DNA of 64,000 nt, from assembly GCA_037447655.1 (NCBI GenBank), contig JBBHKE010000044.1:186001-250000 (forward strand), in the 5' to 3' direction. Position numbers and translations under genes: made by a program. The DNA comes from Zygnema cylindricum. Taxonomy: Eukaryota; Streptophyta; Zygnematophyceae; Zygnematales; Zygnemataceae. The stretch's first letter is position 1, and every line of letters starts with the position of its first letter. Shown here piece after piece: positions 15,256-28,162 of this stretch. Below the pieces are notes generated by a model. The model was given only the letters and a program-made list of their open reading frames with translations. It made no database searches and was not told the origin of the DNA.

Positions 15256-16205
15256 CCCTTAAAGCCAACTTGTGGTAGAATGCAAAATATTGTAATTTGA
15301 AGGGGTGGATGAGGCACTAATTCCCGTTGCCTTTGAAGCCAACTTGTGGCAGAATGCAAAATATTGTAATTTGAAGGGGTGGATGAGGCACTAATTCCCG
15401 CTGCCCTTAAAGCCAACTTGTGGTAGAATGCAAAATATTGTAATTTGAAGGGGTGGATGAGGCACTAATTCCCGCTGCCCTTAAAGCCAACTTGTGGTAG
15501 AATGCAAAATATTGTAATTTGAAGGGGTGGATGAGGCACTAATTCCCGCTGCCCTTAAAGCCAACTTGTGGTAGAATGCAAAATATTGTAATTTGAAGGG
15601 GTGGATGAGGCACTAATTCCCGCTGCCCTTAAAGCCAACTTGTGGTAGAATGCAAAATATTGTAATTTGAAGGGGTGGATGAGGCACTAATTCCCGCTGC
15701 CCTTAAAGCCAACTTGTGGTAGAATGCAAAATATTGTAATTTGAAGGGGTGGATGAGGCACTAATTCCCGCTGCCCTTAAAGCCAACTTGTGGTAGAATG
15801 CAAAATATTGTAATTTGAAGGGGTGGATGAGGCACTAATTCCCGCTGCCCTTAAAGCCAACTTGTGGTAGAATGCAAAATATTGTAATTTGAAGGGGTGG
15901 ATGAGGCACTAATTCCCGCTGCCCTTAAAGCCAACTTGTGGTAGAATGCAAAATATTGTAATTTGAAGGGGTGGATGAGGCACTAATTCCCGCTGCCCTT
16001 AAAGCCAACTTGTGGTAGAATGCAAAATATTGTAATTTGAAGGGGTGGATGAGGCACTAATTCCCGCTGCCCTTAAAGCCAACTTGTGGTAGAATGCAAA
16101 ATATTGTAATTTGAAGGGGTGGATGAGGCACTAATTCCCGCTGCCCTTAAAGCCAACTTGTGGTAGAATGCAAAATATTGTAATTTGAAGGGGTGGATGA
16201 GGCAC
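15256..16205. repeat. 74-bp minisatellite, about 12.8 copies
   Basis: The unit starts CCCTTAAAGCCAACTTGTGG and ends GAGGCACTAATTCCCGCTG, 74 bp. Copies 3 onward are identical by eye; only the first two junctions differ (CCTTTGAAGCC, TGGCAGAATG, CCCGTTG). It ends in GAGGCAC followed by unrelated AAGGTGACAG. Confidence 0.95.
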
Positions 16206-16604
16206 AAGGTGACAGTGGCAATGAGGCTGACTAGCAGTGGTGCCTTCGCAGATTTTTCACCTTCTTATCGAAGGGCACTGCAAACCTCAAAACCTCTGCA
16301 AAAAAAAATTTGTACAAGGTGAAAACGGACAAAAATGAGCAACTCTGTACTTCTTTCAGTCGTCAAAAACTTTTGAAAACTTTTCACACGTGAAAATATG
16401 TTTTTCTACTAGTGTAAAGGGTTTTACTTAGCTTAAAACACATTGCCGATGTGGTTTATGATAAGTTTGAAGATGACGTGACAGTGGGTCGAAAAAACAC
16501 AAGACAACAAATTTTGGTACATCTTAAGTTCAAGAATGATACAAATTGTGCTTCACGAATTTGCGATTTTTTCGTACTGTCACAACTTAGGTAGTTCGGC
16601 GCTC
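16206..16604. repeat. Dispersed repeat copy (second copy near 22885-23250)
   Basis: The block AGTGGTGCCTTC..GATTTT, TCAAAAACTTTTGAAA, TTTTTCTA and TTTAAAACACAT recurs in the same order at 22885-23250. No transposase frame is associated with it. Confidence 0.55.
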
Positions 16605-17068
16605 ATAGCCTATACCCACCGGAGCATTTGATTTTCCGAAACTGATCGGAAAACGTACAAGTTTCGACGTCATCAAACATAGGCGCGAAAACAAACCTGC
16701 AGTATTGAATGTTCGAAGGACGACGACGGTGGTTCAAAACCGGCAGTTGTTTCGCGCTAGTGCAATGAAATAGCCGTTCGATGTTGTTTTGGCTATGTCA
16801 GCTTTTCGGCGAAATAGGCTACTTTAACCCGACTTCTACATCCGGCAATATTTTTCGTATGGTTTTTCATAGAAAGCCGTACATTATTCGACCGTCCGTC
16901 TGTTGCGGAAGTGAATTTTTTCCCGTGGGAATAGGCTATGAATGAAAGGATCGCTGTTCGACAAATAGAAAGAAAGTTTTGCACGTACAAAGGATTTTAA
17001 AAGTTTCATATTTTATCAGAAAACGGAAAATCATCGGAATGGGAAATGCTCCGGTGGGAATAGGCTAT
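16605..17068. mobile_element. Non-autonomous TIR element, 464 bp
   Basis: Ends ATAGCCTATACCCACCGGAG (16605 onward) and CTCCGGTGGGAATAGGCTAT (to 17068) are inverted repeats of about 25 bp with one mismatch, extended by a further imperfect inverted match (GATTTTCCG against CGGAAAATC). The core word TGGGAATAGGCTATGAATG recurs internally near 16924. No open frame for a transposase. Confidence 0.75.
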
Positions 17069-17539
17069 CAGTTATAAAGAAAAAACGACAAAAAAACAAA
17101 CTCAAACTTAACTACATGGGGCTATACCCTTAGTTACTGTTCAATGGGAATATGCATAAAGCGTTTTTTACGAAATGAATAAGCGTTTTTTACGAAATGA
17201 ATCGTACTGTATTTTTGTGGCTTTTAAAGAAGAAATTGTACCATTTTAGTGAAAATCGTATGTTTTCAAGGCACGTAAATTCGTACTAAAATATACTCTT
17301 AAAATGTACGGATTCTAGAATGTACTCCCCTAAACAAGGGTAAAACACTAAAACTTCGATAGTCTATATGAGCGAAGAGGAAAAATCAGCGTTTGCTGGC
17401 GTTATCAGTTATGATCTCAATTGTATTCTCTTGAACGAGAATCATCCCTACCACTGAGTTCCATATCCACCTTGAGTCAGGCAAGTCCTGCACACGGTAA
17501 ACTATGTTCACGAACTCATCAGGTAACTTCATCAGTAAA

Positions 17540-20400
17540 GAGTTCACCTTTTCCATAATTAGAGTAAAGAAATGATTAGAGTAAAAACATGAAAAAAAAA
17601 TTAGAGTTAGTAACTCAAATTTTTGTAATCAATTTTTTTCAAAAACAAATATTTCTCTAATTTATCAGTAACTCTAATTTGGGCTTCTTTCCGTACTAAT
17701 TATCCGCGTTGATATCTTTACTGTAAATTAGGTACACGTACAAAATTTAACAAAATGCGCAGTTTCACGTCGTTATGACGTTTGCACTTCACGCGGTTTG
17801 TGAAAACGCAGTTACATGATAACGACCTGTATTAAACCATTTTCTGTACTTTTTTAGTTAATAAAGTACAATTTTGCACGGTCAGACCCAGACCGTACGC
17901 TACACTATTTATAGCGGCACTATATTAGAGTTGTGAACGCTGATTCAGAAAATACCTTAAATAATGTAACGAATAATTTAGAATTATGCACTCTATTTAG
18001 GGTGAAATAGTCAAAACTTTAGGCGACGGAATTAGCGTACACAACACTAATTACGATTCGCGGTGTATTGTACACTGTAAATCGTAGTTGGAGTGAAAAA
18101 CAATTTGAGGAAAAAAAAAATTAGAGATACGAACTCTAATTTGTGTGATATAACTATTTCAAAAATGAATTTACTCTAATTTATTTAAGTTTTCTAATTT
18201 GACGCGCTGGATATCTCTAATGTAAATTAGGTGTTCGTACAGAATTTGACAAAATGTACAGCTTATCATCACTATGACGTTGCACTACGCAGTTTGTTAA
18301 AACGTAGCTACATGATAACGACCTGTATTAAATCATTATTTGTACTTTTTTACTTAATACAATACAATTTTGCACGGTCATACATCGACCGTACGCCACA
18401 CTAAAACGCGAATTGTTATTAGTGTCAAAGTTTAAACAGTGTTGAAGAAAATTAAACTTAATTGACGCTATTTAAGAATTTGATTTTTTTTTTTTTAAAA
18501 GGTGTATTCTAATTTCGGGGTCAATGCTAATTTAGGAACAACAAAAATGGAATATTCGCCCTAAGATTATATACATTAATAAATGCATCCGTACAAAATA
18601 TAAAAAGTCGTACGCCGTCGCGAATTTAAAATATCCGTACATGCCATACTAATTTACATGTCGACTAATCCCGTTTTTTTAGCGTATGTTCCTTTGCGTG
18701 CGCGTCTGATTTAATTCATTTTTTGTAAATTTTCACTTGAAAATGTACATTTATGTACGGTTTGACATCGACCGTACACCACACTATTTAGATTTTATTG
18801 TACTTTCGGGCTTAACGCTATTTTGTACGGTACCTTAATTAACGCCAAGGAAAAATTAAAATCATGTATCCTATTTGAAAAAAAAAATCAGAATTTTAAG
18901 AACCCAAATTAGAGTTATTGACACTAATAACTATTCGCGGTGTAGTTAAAACGACACGGTATTAGAGTTGTTAACGCTCATTCAAAAAGTACCTAAATAG
19001 TATAATGAAAAATTTAGAATCATTTACTCTATTTAACGTGATAGAGTCGAAATCTAGGGCGACCGAATTAGCGTTATTTTCTCTAATTATGATTTGCGGT
19101 GTACTGTACACCGCCAATTTCTATTAGAGTAAAGGAATAAATAGTGTAAAAAAATTTAGTGTTATTAACACTAATTGGGAAAAAGAAATTTTCCAAAAAA
19201 AACATATATACTAATTAATCACTAACTCTAATTTGGGTTTTTTTTGAATAATAAATGCCTGGTGTCTACATCAATATATGTATCCGTACAAGATCTGACA
19301 ATTCGTACGCCAAAATCTGAATATTCGAGTTTGCGTCTCTTTTCCCAGTGCACATTCACATGTGTGCGCAATTACATTAAATGACTTTTTGTACATTTGT
19401 ATTTCAAAGTAAAATTTGGTACGGAAAACCTTGTCCGTACACCACACTATAAACATTGCGGTGTACTTCCGTTATTAACGCTAATTAAAAAAAGAACCCT
19501 AAAAGGCGTAAAGGAAGAAATAAAATTATGGGCTGTATTTCAGGTATTTTTTTCGAAGAGGGCACCCAGCGTTTTGCTCAATAGCGATTGGCGGTATTGT
19601 ACACCGCCAATCATTAGAGTCAAAATAGCGTCAAAAACAATTAGCGTTATTGATTCTAATTTAGTACCCGAGACGTGGCAGATTATGGTCCACGTACTTA
19701 AATAGCGTTATTAATTGTATTTCAGGTTTTTTTTTTTGAAAAAAGGGCACCGAATTGGCGTTATATACTCTAATAGCGATTGGCGGTGTAGTGTTAACAT
19801 TTTTTTTCGCCACTTAAAACGTCTTTTATCCGTACACATTTTTCCGATTTTCACACGGAGACCGCCAACCGAACGGTAAAAATCTAGGCTCCAAACATCA
19901 GCCGTCAGATCCATAATCGGACAAGTGTGTACGGAGAAAGATGTTTTAAGCTGCAAAAAAAACATTAGCCATAATTGCGATTCACGGTGTACAGTACAGC
20001 AAAATGAGACGGCCGGCAAAATGCTGTGCGAACTTAGGCGCCAGACGTCGCCGCGTATCTCAAACACAATTTTAACCGTCGATTTTATTTCTTTGACCGC
20101 TGACCGTGAAACTGCGACTCGTTTGGAAACACCCGTGCGAATACGAGTTACTCAATGGGACACGTCAACTATACCGTGAATCGCTATTAGAGTATATAAC
20201 GCCAATTCAGTGCCCTTTTAAAAAAAAAAAAACCTGAAATACAATTAATAACGCTATTTAAGTACGTGGACCATAATCTTCCACGTCTCAGGTACTAAAT
20301 TAGAATCAATAACGCTATTTTTTTTTTGACGCTATTTAATCCTTGACTCTAATAGCGATTGGCGGTGTAACGACAAAATGCCGTCGTAAAAAACTGAAGG
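17540..20400. mobile_element. Cluster of nested or tandem TACACCG-family MITEs
   Basis: Repeated end motifs ATTACGATTCGCGGTGTA, GGTGTAcTGTACACCG junctions, TTAGAGTAAA, GTACAATTTTGCACGGTC and ACACTATTT occur several times in both orientations. One fairly complete copy lies at about 18401-18944 and is the inverse of the copy at 47815-48356. A fragment at about 19790-19992 matches the 62982-63202 element. A 10-N gap (20463-20472) follows. Confidence 0.7.
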
Positions 20401-20462
20401 AACAATAATACGCCCGCCCATGGAAGCGCGTTAAGAGATGAAACCTCCGTTTCGAATTTTCG

Positions 20463-20472
20463 NNNNNNNNNN
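20463..20472. other. Assembly gap (10 N)
   Basis: Ten ambiguous bases just after the MITE cluster. Confidence 1.
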
Positions 20473-20858
20473 ACTTGTAATTGACTGTAAGTCGCGCTGT
20501 TTATCATGATTGCAGTATTACTGCAGTTTGATATGCCTCACTGTCTAAAACATGCAGATGCATTAAATCACAAGTATTAATGTCGCGCCTATTGATAACG
20601 GCTGTATTGGGTTAGATCTCATGAATTTATTTAATCTCATTTGAAGGAGATACTTTTTCAATATAGTGTGTTTAATCGCAAGTATTGAGATTAAAAAAAT
20701 AAAAAAAAATGAGATTAAAAAAGAAATGAGATTAATGCTAAGCGCCACATAACATGTCATGTGCGGATGTTGGCAGCGACGGTTGTAGACGACTAAAAAT
20801 CTTGCGGCAATTCATGATGTTTACAAAATAGCGACGGTTGTAGGCGTGTACTGTACAA

Positions 20859-21475
20859 TACACCGCGAATCGTAATTAGAGTAAAGAAAAAATTAGAGTA
20901 AAAAAAAATAAAAAAATTAGAGTTATGAACGCTAATTTGTGTGATATAACTTTTTCATAGAGGAAGTTTACTCTAATTTATTTAAGTACTCTAGATTGGG
21001 TTATGTCGGCAATAGTTATCCGCGCTGTAATTATGAACACTAAATTACGTAGACGTACAAAATCTGTCACTCCGTATAGTTTGACGTCATTATGACGTTA
21101 GTACTATTTGTCGCGCTGAATGTCAGTTAATGTTCACACTGACGACGATGTTGTCGACAGACGAGAGTTATGCGAACGATTTTTTTTTTATGTGATTGAT
21201 TTATTTGTTTAGTGCGATTTCACGTGTGAGCGCGATTTTATTATATCATTATTTGTACCTTTTTACTTATAAAAGTACAATTTTGCACGGTCGGACGTCG
21301 TCCGTACTCCACACTATTTAAAACGAACCTATATTATATTTTTTTACACTAATTGAACCTTACCTTAAATAATATAATGAGAAATTTAGAATCATTTACT
21401 CTATTTAAGGTGATATAGTCGAAGTTTAGGGCGACCGAATTAGCACTATTTACTCTAATTACGATTCGCGGTGTA
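20859..21475. mobile_element. TACACCG-family MITE, 617 bp
   Basis: Left end TACACCGCGAATCGTAATTA, right end TAATTACGATTCGCGGTGTA, a perfect 20-bp inverted repeat. The interior holds TTAGAGT repeats and GTGCGATTTCACGTGTGAGC. The copy at 24207-24814 is in the opposite orientation. There is no protein-coding frame. Confidence 0.85.
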
Positions 21476-24206
21476 GTGTCGTGTGACATTGTAGATGTTT
21501 AGGGTTTGTGATATTTTGACGCCACACTCACTTATGATAGCGTCGACGTCACTAATTCCAAAACTTTCCGCCATGGTTTCTTGATTTTGTTTTTTCGTCC
21601 TTTCTCATTATAATTGTCATCGAGATAGGTGCAAATATAGTCAAAACAAACATTTTTCAAGGATCTGTCATTGGATACCATTATTGCTGTTTTTCATTGC
21701 AAGAATTGTGAAATGGACGTGGTAATCGGAGGGGGAGAGAGAAAGAAGCGCCCTCACGAACTTCGCTTTTCATTAAATGGTGTCCGTTGGTCGAGACCCC
21801 TCCACGACCCATGTACGAAAAAAAGTCCACTGGAAAAAATACTCACAAGCTAAAAACGTGCAGTGGGTTTTTTTTTGTACTCCACATTTAAAAGTTTTCA
21901 AAAACCTTCGACGCGTGCGACAACGTCCGCCTTTTCGCATCAGGAAACTTTAGTTAAAATCACCTCGCGAGGTGATTTGAGTAAAAGTTTGAGGATGAGC
22001 TGGTGGGGCACGAAAGTGGGTAGAAACGCGCTAGACGGGAAGAAAGGAAAAAAGGAAGAACGGAAGAAGGGACGAACGGAAGAATGAAATGAATAAAGGA
22101 AGGAAGGAAGGAAGGAATAAAAGAAAGAAGGAATGAAGGAAAGAAGGAAAGAAGGAAAGAAGGAAGGAAGGAAGGAAGGAAGGAAGTAAATTTAAAGTTT
22201 AAAAGTGACGCAAATTGTACTGAAGTAATTTCAATTACTTGGTACGGCTGCGGATTTTCTAGTTGAGGGCTAAGTTTTGGAGGAAAACGACGGAAAAAAA
22301 CCTAACTTTATCCCATGGGAAAGTGCCCTAACCTTCCACTATCATTCAAGGATCCTTCGCAAAAGTTTAAAAGCACACTCCCATATAATTGTAACTTAAC
22401 GCACTTACTTTGTATTTTAGCGCAGATTATACGTATACAACTTTCTAGTGTCCCAATGTGTAACAACGAAAATGTTACTTAAGGTTGTGACGATTGTATA
22501 CGTTGACAATGATGGTGACAACTGTCAACGTCTACAAATTGTTTTCACGCCCCATATTTTTCAAAAAAAATTGGAGCGTGGCAAGACACATCGTATTTTT
22601 TGAAACGTTTTCGTACACCGTATGTCTTTGCGTGACATTGTAGATGTACAAACTTTTAGCCATGGTTGAACGAGATGCTTTTGCGTTTGCCACTTCTGTC
22701 TGTAACCATGAATGGACATAGAATTCTTGAGCCCTTTGTAAAATAAAAAACATTTTTTTCGGGCGCGTTTGTTGGATTCTTCCCCTTGTCACTTAGTTCG
22801 CGCACGTGCCGCCGCCCTCAGCATTGTGCCTTCCTCCATAGGTGCCTCAAAGTAGTGAAGTTTGGAGTGAAGGACGTGCAAGGTGAGCAAGGTGAGAGGG
22901 GCGCGAGCTGCAGTGGCGCCTTCACGGATTTTAACATTTACGTGAAATGTCATTGCAGCCTTGAGATTTCCGCAACGTACAAGATGGAAGCGGTCAAAAG
23001 TAAACAACCTTAATCTTTTTTTCGTGGTCAAAAACTTTTGAAATTTTTTCACTCGTGAGAATATGGTTTTCTATTTGTGAAAGCGGTTTGACTTAATTTA
23101 AAACACATCGGCAATGTATTTTAATCTAAATTTGAAGATGACGTAATAGAGGGTCGAAAAAACAAAAGACGACATTTTTTCGTACATCCTACGTTGGAGG
23201 ATGACGCAAATTATACTCTACAGTTTTGAGATTTCTTCGTACGGTTGCGACTTTAGCATTACGACGATAAGTTTTAAAGGAAAAAAAAAACTCTTACTTA
23301 GCCACATGGTATCGTACTTGAGGTCACAAAAGTCAAATTTTAGAAACCTGAATCCGATTTTTTTTTTCAAAATCTAAACACCTGAAATCCTACCAAGTTA
23401 TTGCACGCTCCTAACTTGTTGCCTGGTACCGGATAAGCGTCTACGAAAAAAAAAGTTAACTAAAACGCGATTTCTCGCTACAACCCGTACCCGCCTGTAC
23501 CCAAATGAGTACAAAATTGGTGGTGCATCCCCCTTATACCTTCAACGATACCAAAAGTAAAAGTACAATAATGTTGGATAGTATGGACAATTTGAGCGAG
23601 GGAAAGAGGGGGCGTTAAAGGGAGTGAGAGAAGAAGAGAAAGAGGGAGGGAGAGGGAAAAAAAGAGAGAGAGAGAATAAGAGAGAGAGGGGGAGAGAGGG
23701 AGAGAGGAAAATAGAGAAAGATAAAAAAAAAACGAGAGAGAGGGAGCGAGAGAAGGAGAGAAAGGGGGAGGAAGAGAGAAGAGAAAGAGAGAGAGAAAAA
23801 AATATTTATAGAGGGAGATCAAGGGAGAGAGAGAGAGATACGTTGAAATTTTGTGGGCTCCGTTGCGCCACAGAATGCATAGTTCGCAAGTAACCACTAG
23901 GATAACATCAACCCACTTTTGTTTCCCCAACAATAACTGCCACCCTGGCGGCAATGACTCTGAACGAATTTACCCCAGTAAAGGCAAGACTCCCTTGAGT
24001 CTGGTGCAAAAAAAATCACCGAATTTGCTCCTCTGAGCAGTTAGTTATGGCTGCTAAAAGTCATCCAGTATATATAGACTCTCTTAGGGAGATAGGGTCC
24101 CAAAATCTTCCTGAGTTCTAAACCCCTACTCACAACCCTTATCTACTCAGCTAACGACTAATCAGAAGACTGTAGGGTAGAATTTGTACAGATCCTAAAA
24201 GTACAC
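21476..24206. other. No gene seen; repeats and microsatellites
   Basis: 22030-22190 is a GGAA/GAAGGAAAGA microsatellite. 22885-23250 is a dispersed repeat copy shared with 16206-16604. 23590-23845 is a GA-rich microsatellite. A 23840-24110 stretch has low-complexity-free sequence, but I recognise nothing in it. Confidence 0.5.
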
Positions 24207-24814
24207 TACACCGCGAATCTTAATTAGAGTAAATTACTTTAATTCGGTCGCTCAAAATTTCGACTTTATGACATCAAATAGAGTAAACGATTCTAATTTT
24301 TTCATTATTCTAATTTAGGTAAGTTTAATTAGCGTAACAAGTTATAATATAAGATAGTTTTAAATAGTGTGGAGTACGGATGACGTTCGACCGTGCAAGG
24401 TTGTACTTTTTAAGTAAAAAGGTACAAATAACTATTCAATAGAATCGTGCTCGCACGTGAAATCGCACTAAACGAAAAATCAATCACATAAAAAAAAAGC
24501 CGTTTGCATACCTCTCGTCCGTCGACAGGATTGTCGTCAGTGTGAACATTAATTGACATTCAGCGCGACAAATAATTCTAAGGTCATAATGACGTCAAAA
24601 CTATACGGACTGACAAATTTTGTACGTATACGTAATTTAGTGTTCATAATTTCAGTGCGGATAATTAGTGCCGACATAACCGAATATAGAGTACTTAAAT
24701 AAATTAGAGTAAACTTCCTCTGTGAAAAAGTTCTATCACATAAATTAGAGTTCATTACTCTAATTGTTTTTTTTCTCTAATGTTTTCATTACTCTAATTA
24801 CGATTCGTGGTGTA
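24207..24814. mobile_element. TACACCG-family MITE, 608 bp, inverse of 20859-21475
   Basis: Left end TACACCGCGAATCTTAATTA, right end TAATTACGATTCGTGGTGTA. Internal words such as GCGATTTCACGTGnGAGC and GACGTCAnnATGACCTTAG match the 20859-21475 copy as reverse complement along the whole length. Confidence 0.85.
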
Positions 24815-25514
24815 GCCGCTATACAAATTGTACGATTATTGTACGGCACCATTTAAAAATTTGTTCCCTCCACATCCGACGCCATAAATCTGTCTCCTTC
24901 TCCTCGCGTGTCTAGTGGAATGCTGCCACGTGTGAGTTTGTGGCTCTTTTGGCGTAAGTCGCCAAAAGAACAATTTCGGGCTCTCGGCGCTTGCGCGAAC
25001 CGTCCTATCCATAACGTTTGTAATTGTCGAATTTTGCGGCGCGCCGAACATTTCGTGGGCGTCACTTCCATGTACCGCAGTTTGTGTATTGCTGTTAAAT
25101 GAATGCTTTCTTTTGAAGTATGTTTAATAGCCGACGCACTCTTTGTGTTTATTGGCTCTTCTACATTAGATGTTTGTGGACGATAACTCTGAAGACTAAT
25201 ATAACTATTGTTGGGCCATGATCAAACCCTGGCCCCTACCACTTTTTATCAGAGTTTTACTGTCTGTTTGAGCGTATGTGACAGGCAGCCATGGCCTTCT
25301 CTCTCTATCTCTATGAGAATCTATGACTGCTTAAGAAACAAAAGGGAGAGAGAGATAAGATAGAAATTACCTTTTTTCAACATACGTCTCTAAAAAAATT
25401 AACTCTTTACTTTTTATTAAAAAAATTGACGAAGCAACCTCTAACATCGAGAGAAAGAAAGAGAGGGGAGAGACGGGGAGAGAGAGAAAGGAAAAGAGAG
25501 AGGGAGAAAGAGCA
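24815..25514. other. No feature recognised; GA-rich tract at 25440-25515
   Basis: Open frames on both strands are short and unrelated to known families. The end is an AGAGAGAG tract. Confidence 0.3.
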
Positions 25515-26475
25515 TTGTAGTGGAACATACCATAGCTCAAAAGTAGGCGTTTTTATAGTAGGCCTTTGGTAGGCGCACCAAACTTGGCACAAAACTCGCG
25601 CAAAGTAAGCATACTGTATGTGTGTGCGTTGTGCACACTCATGTAGGAACGTACAAATCTGATGTATCATCACAGTACAACGCACGCCGCCTGACGAAAT
25701 TTTTTAGCGAACTGACACGACGTAAACATGACATTCCGCGGGAAAAAAAACCCGGAAAAAAAAAACGCGGACGTGAGTTCTATCGTAAGTTATGTTATGG
25801 ACTTTTCATGTGATCTTCTTAGACCGCTACTTTGATCATCGACCGTCTGATCGTCGAAATCCGACGGTTTAAATAAAAAATACCTCAAAACTCACGAAAA
25901 AATATTTTTTTTGTCGGATTGTTTTTCAAAATTTAGACATGACGTTTAAATTTCTACCTATCGATGTGCAACTCAACCCTGTTACTATTATTTTTCATTT
26001 TGCGACCAATACAATATGGATCTTAACATATTGTATGTTTTGCGTATTATATGCATATTGTATGGGCCTACTTTCACCTACTTTTGAACTATGGAACATA
26101 CCATAGTTTCAAAAGTAGGCGTTTCTATTGTAGGCATTCTATACGCGCCTTTATGGTAAGTTGTGTTATGGGCTTTTCATGTGATCGTCTTAGATCGCCA
26201 CTTTTATCAACGTCTGTCCGATCCTCAAAATCTGACGGTTTAAATAAAAAATACCTCGAAACTCACAGAAAAATAATTTTTTGTCCGAATGTTTTTCAAA
26301 AATTTAGACATGATGCTTAATTCTTTATCGATCGATGAGCAACTCAACCCTGTTACTTTTTTTTTTCATTTTGCGACCAATACAATATGGGCCTTAAGGT
26401 CATATTGTATGTTTTGCGTACAATAGGCATATTGTATGGGCGTACTTTCACGTACTTTTGAACTATTGAACATAC
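25515..26475. repeat. Diverged large tandem duplication
   Basis: About 250 bp beginning TAAGTT.TGTTATGG.CTTTTCATGTGATC and ending TTTGCGACCAATACAATATGG occurs at about 25785 and again at 26157 (spacing about 370). The words GGAACATACCATAG.TnAAAAGTAGGCG precede both copies at 25521 and 26092, and a third partial AACATACCTA lies at 26468. Confidence 0.7.
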
Positions 26476-27108
26476 CTACGAAACCTTCATTTTTTTTTTA
26501 GTTTTTTGCTTACTAGGCCGTACCCGAATTTGTTTTTTTTTTTTTTTGAATCACCCGGCCAAATGTGGCCGGCCCCCAAAATTTGGCACCCGAATCCGTT
26601 CTGGATCCGACGCGGCCGGTCGGGTACGGATTCGAGTACCCGATTGCGACTTCATGATGTCGTCGCCTCTCCCCCTCTTTTTTGGAAGTCTGCGTTGTAA
26701 TTTGAGTCAGAGGTCGCAAAAGTCAAAATTTTACATAACCAAAACCGACCGTTTTTTTTTTTTCAAAATTTGAGTAACCGACGCCCGACCGGGTTATGTC
26801 ACGCTCCAAAATTGTTAACCGTTAACCGACCAGCGTTTACGAAAATAAAGATTAACCGAATCTCGATTTCTCGCGACTAATCGTGCCCGCCCGTAACCGA
26901 AAAAATACAAAATTAAACAATGTACGACGTATGAATAAGCCAATAATTACGATTTGTCGCGTACCCTAAGATTTGCAAAATGAATAATGTTACTACACCG
27001 CTAATCGATATTAGTGTCAAAGTCACTAATTTGTGTTCTTAAAATTTTGATTTTTTTTTTCAAATATGATACATGATTTTAATTTTTCCTTGACTTTAAT
27101 TAAGGTAC
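26476..27108. other. No gene; MITE fragment interrupted by an LTR
   Basis: From 26995 the sequence ACACCGCTAATCGATATTAG begins a TACACCG-family element that follows the 47815 copy until GGTAC at 27104-27108, where the gypsy LTR begins. 26500-26990 has no recognised content. Confidence 0.55.
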
Positions 27109-28113
27109 TGTAATAGGATTTCTAACCTCTCAGAAAATCCCATTACCTCTATCAATTTCAACCACACATTCCACACATTGGAAAATACACATCCACATTG
27201 GAAAGCACTCACACAAGGATAAACATTAAATTAGAAGAAGCTTCTGTCCACATAACATGAGCTTGGTCTCTTGCCCTCGTGGCTCAACCCTTCTTATTAA
27301 AGTGTTTTCCTCTACTCTCCACTCTTAATAATTCTATCTCTTAACTACTAAAACACTACTTAGTTTGTAAGAGATTTCAATGCCAAAATGCCAAAATGCC
27401 AATGCTCCAATTTGGTTTTAATCGCTCAATACCAAAAACAGTCAGAATTTCCACAAACTTTTCCAAAAGAAAAGATATTTACTCTCCTCTTAGACTTCAC
27501 TCTTCATCCATCATCGCCCTGGACTAGCCAGGCCAGAGTCAACACTCCGTTGAACAGGTTTTACCTGGGCCAATCATTGATCAACAAGGACTCAAATTGA
27601 CCAATGCAAAAACGTGCAAAATCTCTTACTAACTACGTAGCATTTCTAACCAATCAAACGCTAGATTTCACAACGTAAAATTTACGTGCAACAGTGCGCG
27701 CCAAACGAAACGCGACTTCGCACGATCGTGCGTCACAAATTTCGTGCGTCACAAATTTCGTGCGTCACAAATTTCGCTCGCGAAACTTCCTACAAAATTC
27801 CCTTAAGTGAATGTGACGTTACGTACGAAAAATTGTACGAAACGAACCACCGTGCATACTAAATGGTTCATTAGAACTTTATGAAACGTGCACGCGAAAT
27901 TTCGGTATAAATTTGACCCTTAACCCGTTTCAATGATACCCCCTTATTATTTAGACCCCGCGCTGTCGCCTAAATACACCCATCGCTATAACTTATGATA
28001 TATAACTCCAAATCGCGTGATTCTTTCGCGAACGTCTACCAAATTTAGTACTCTAGAATCATAACACCTAAATACCCCTTTACGAACAAGTTCGATCCGC
28101 TATTACTGTTACA
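27109..28113 (-). mobile_element. Ty3/gypsy 3' LTR, about 1005 bp
   Basis: On the minus strand it runs TGTAACAGTAATAGC ... CCTATTACA, with 5-bp inverted ends TGTAA/TTACA. The preceding minus-strand sequence AAATAAAGAGGGGATGA serves as the polypurine tract, and the pol fragment lies directly upstream. A matching 5' LTR was not found in the window. Confidence 0.75.
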
Positions 28114-28162
28114 TCATCCCCTCTTTATTTTTAACTAACCACAGTTAAGACACCTTTCATTC

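Noticed and set aside
15256-16205. CRISPR-like array
   Set aside because: The 74-bp units are contiguous with no unique spacers, in a eukaryotic context, so it is a minisatellite.
19711-20179. Frames of 118 and 84 residues in the MITE cluster
   Set aside because: They span MITE ends and are not preserved in the other copies of the element.
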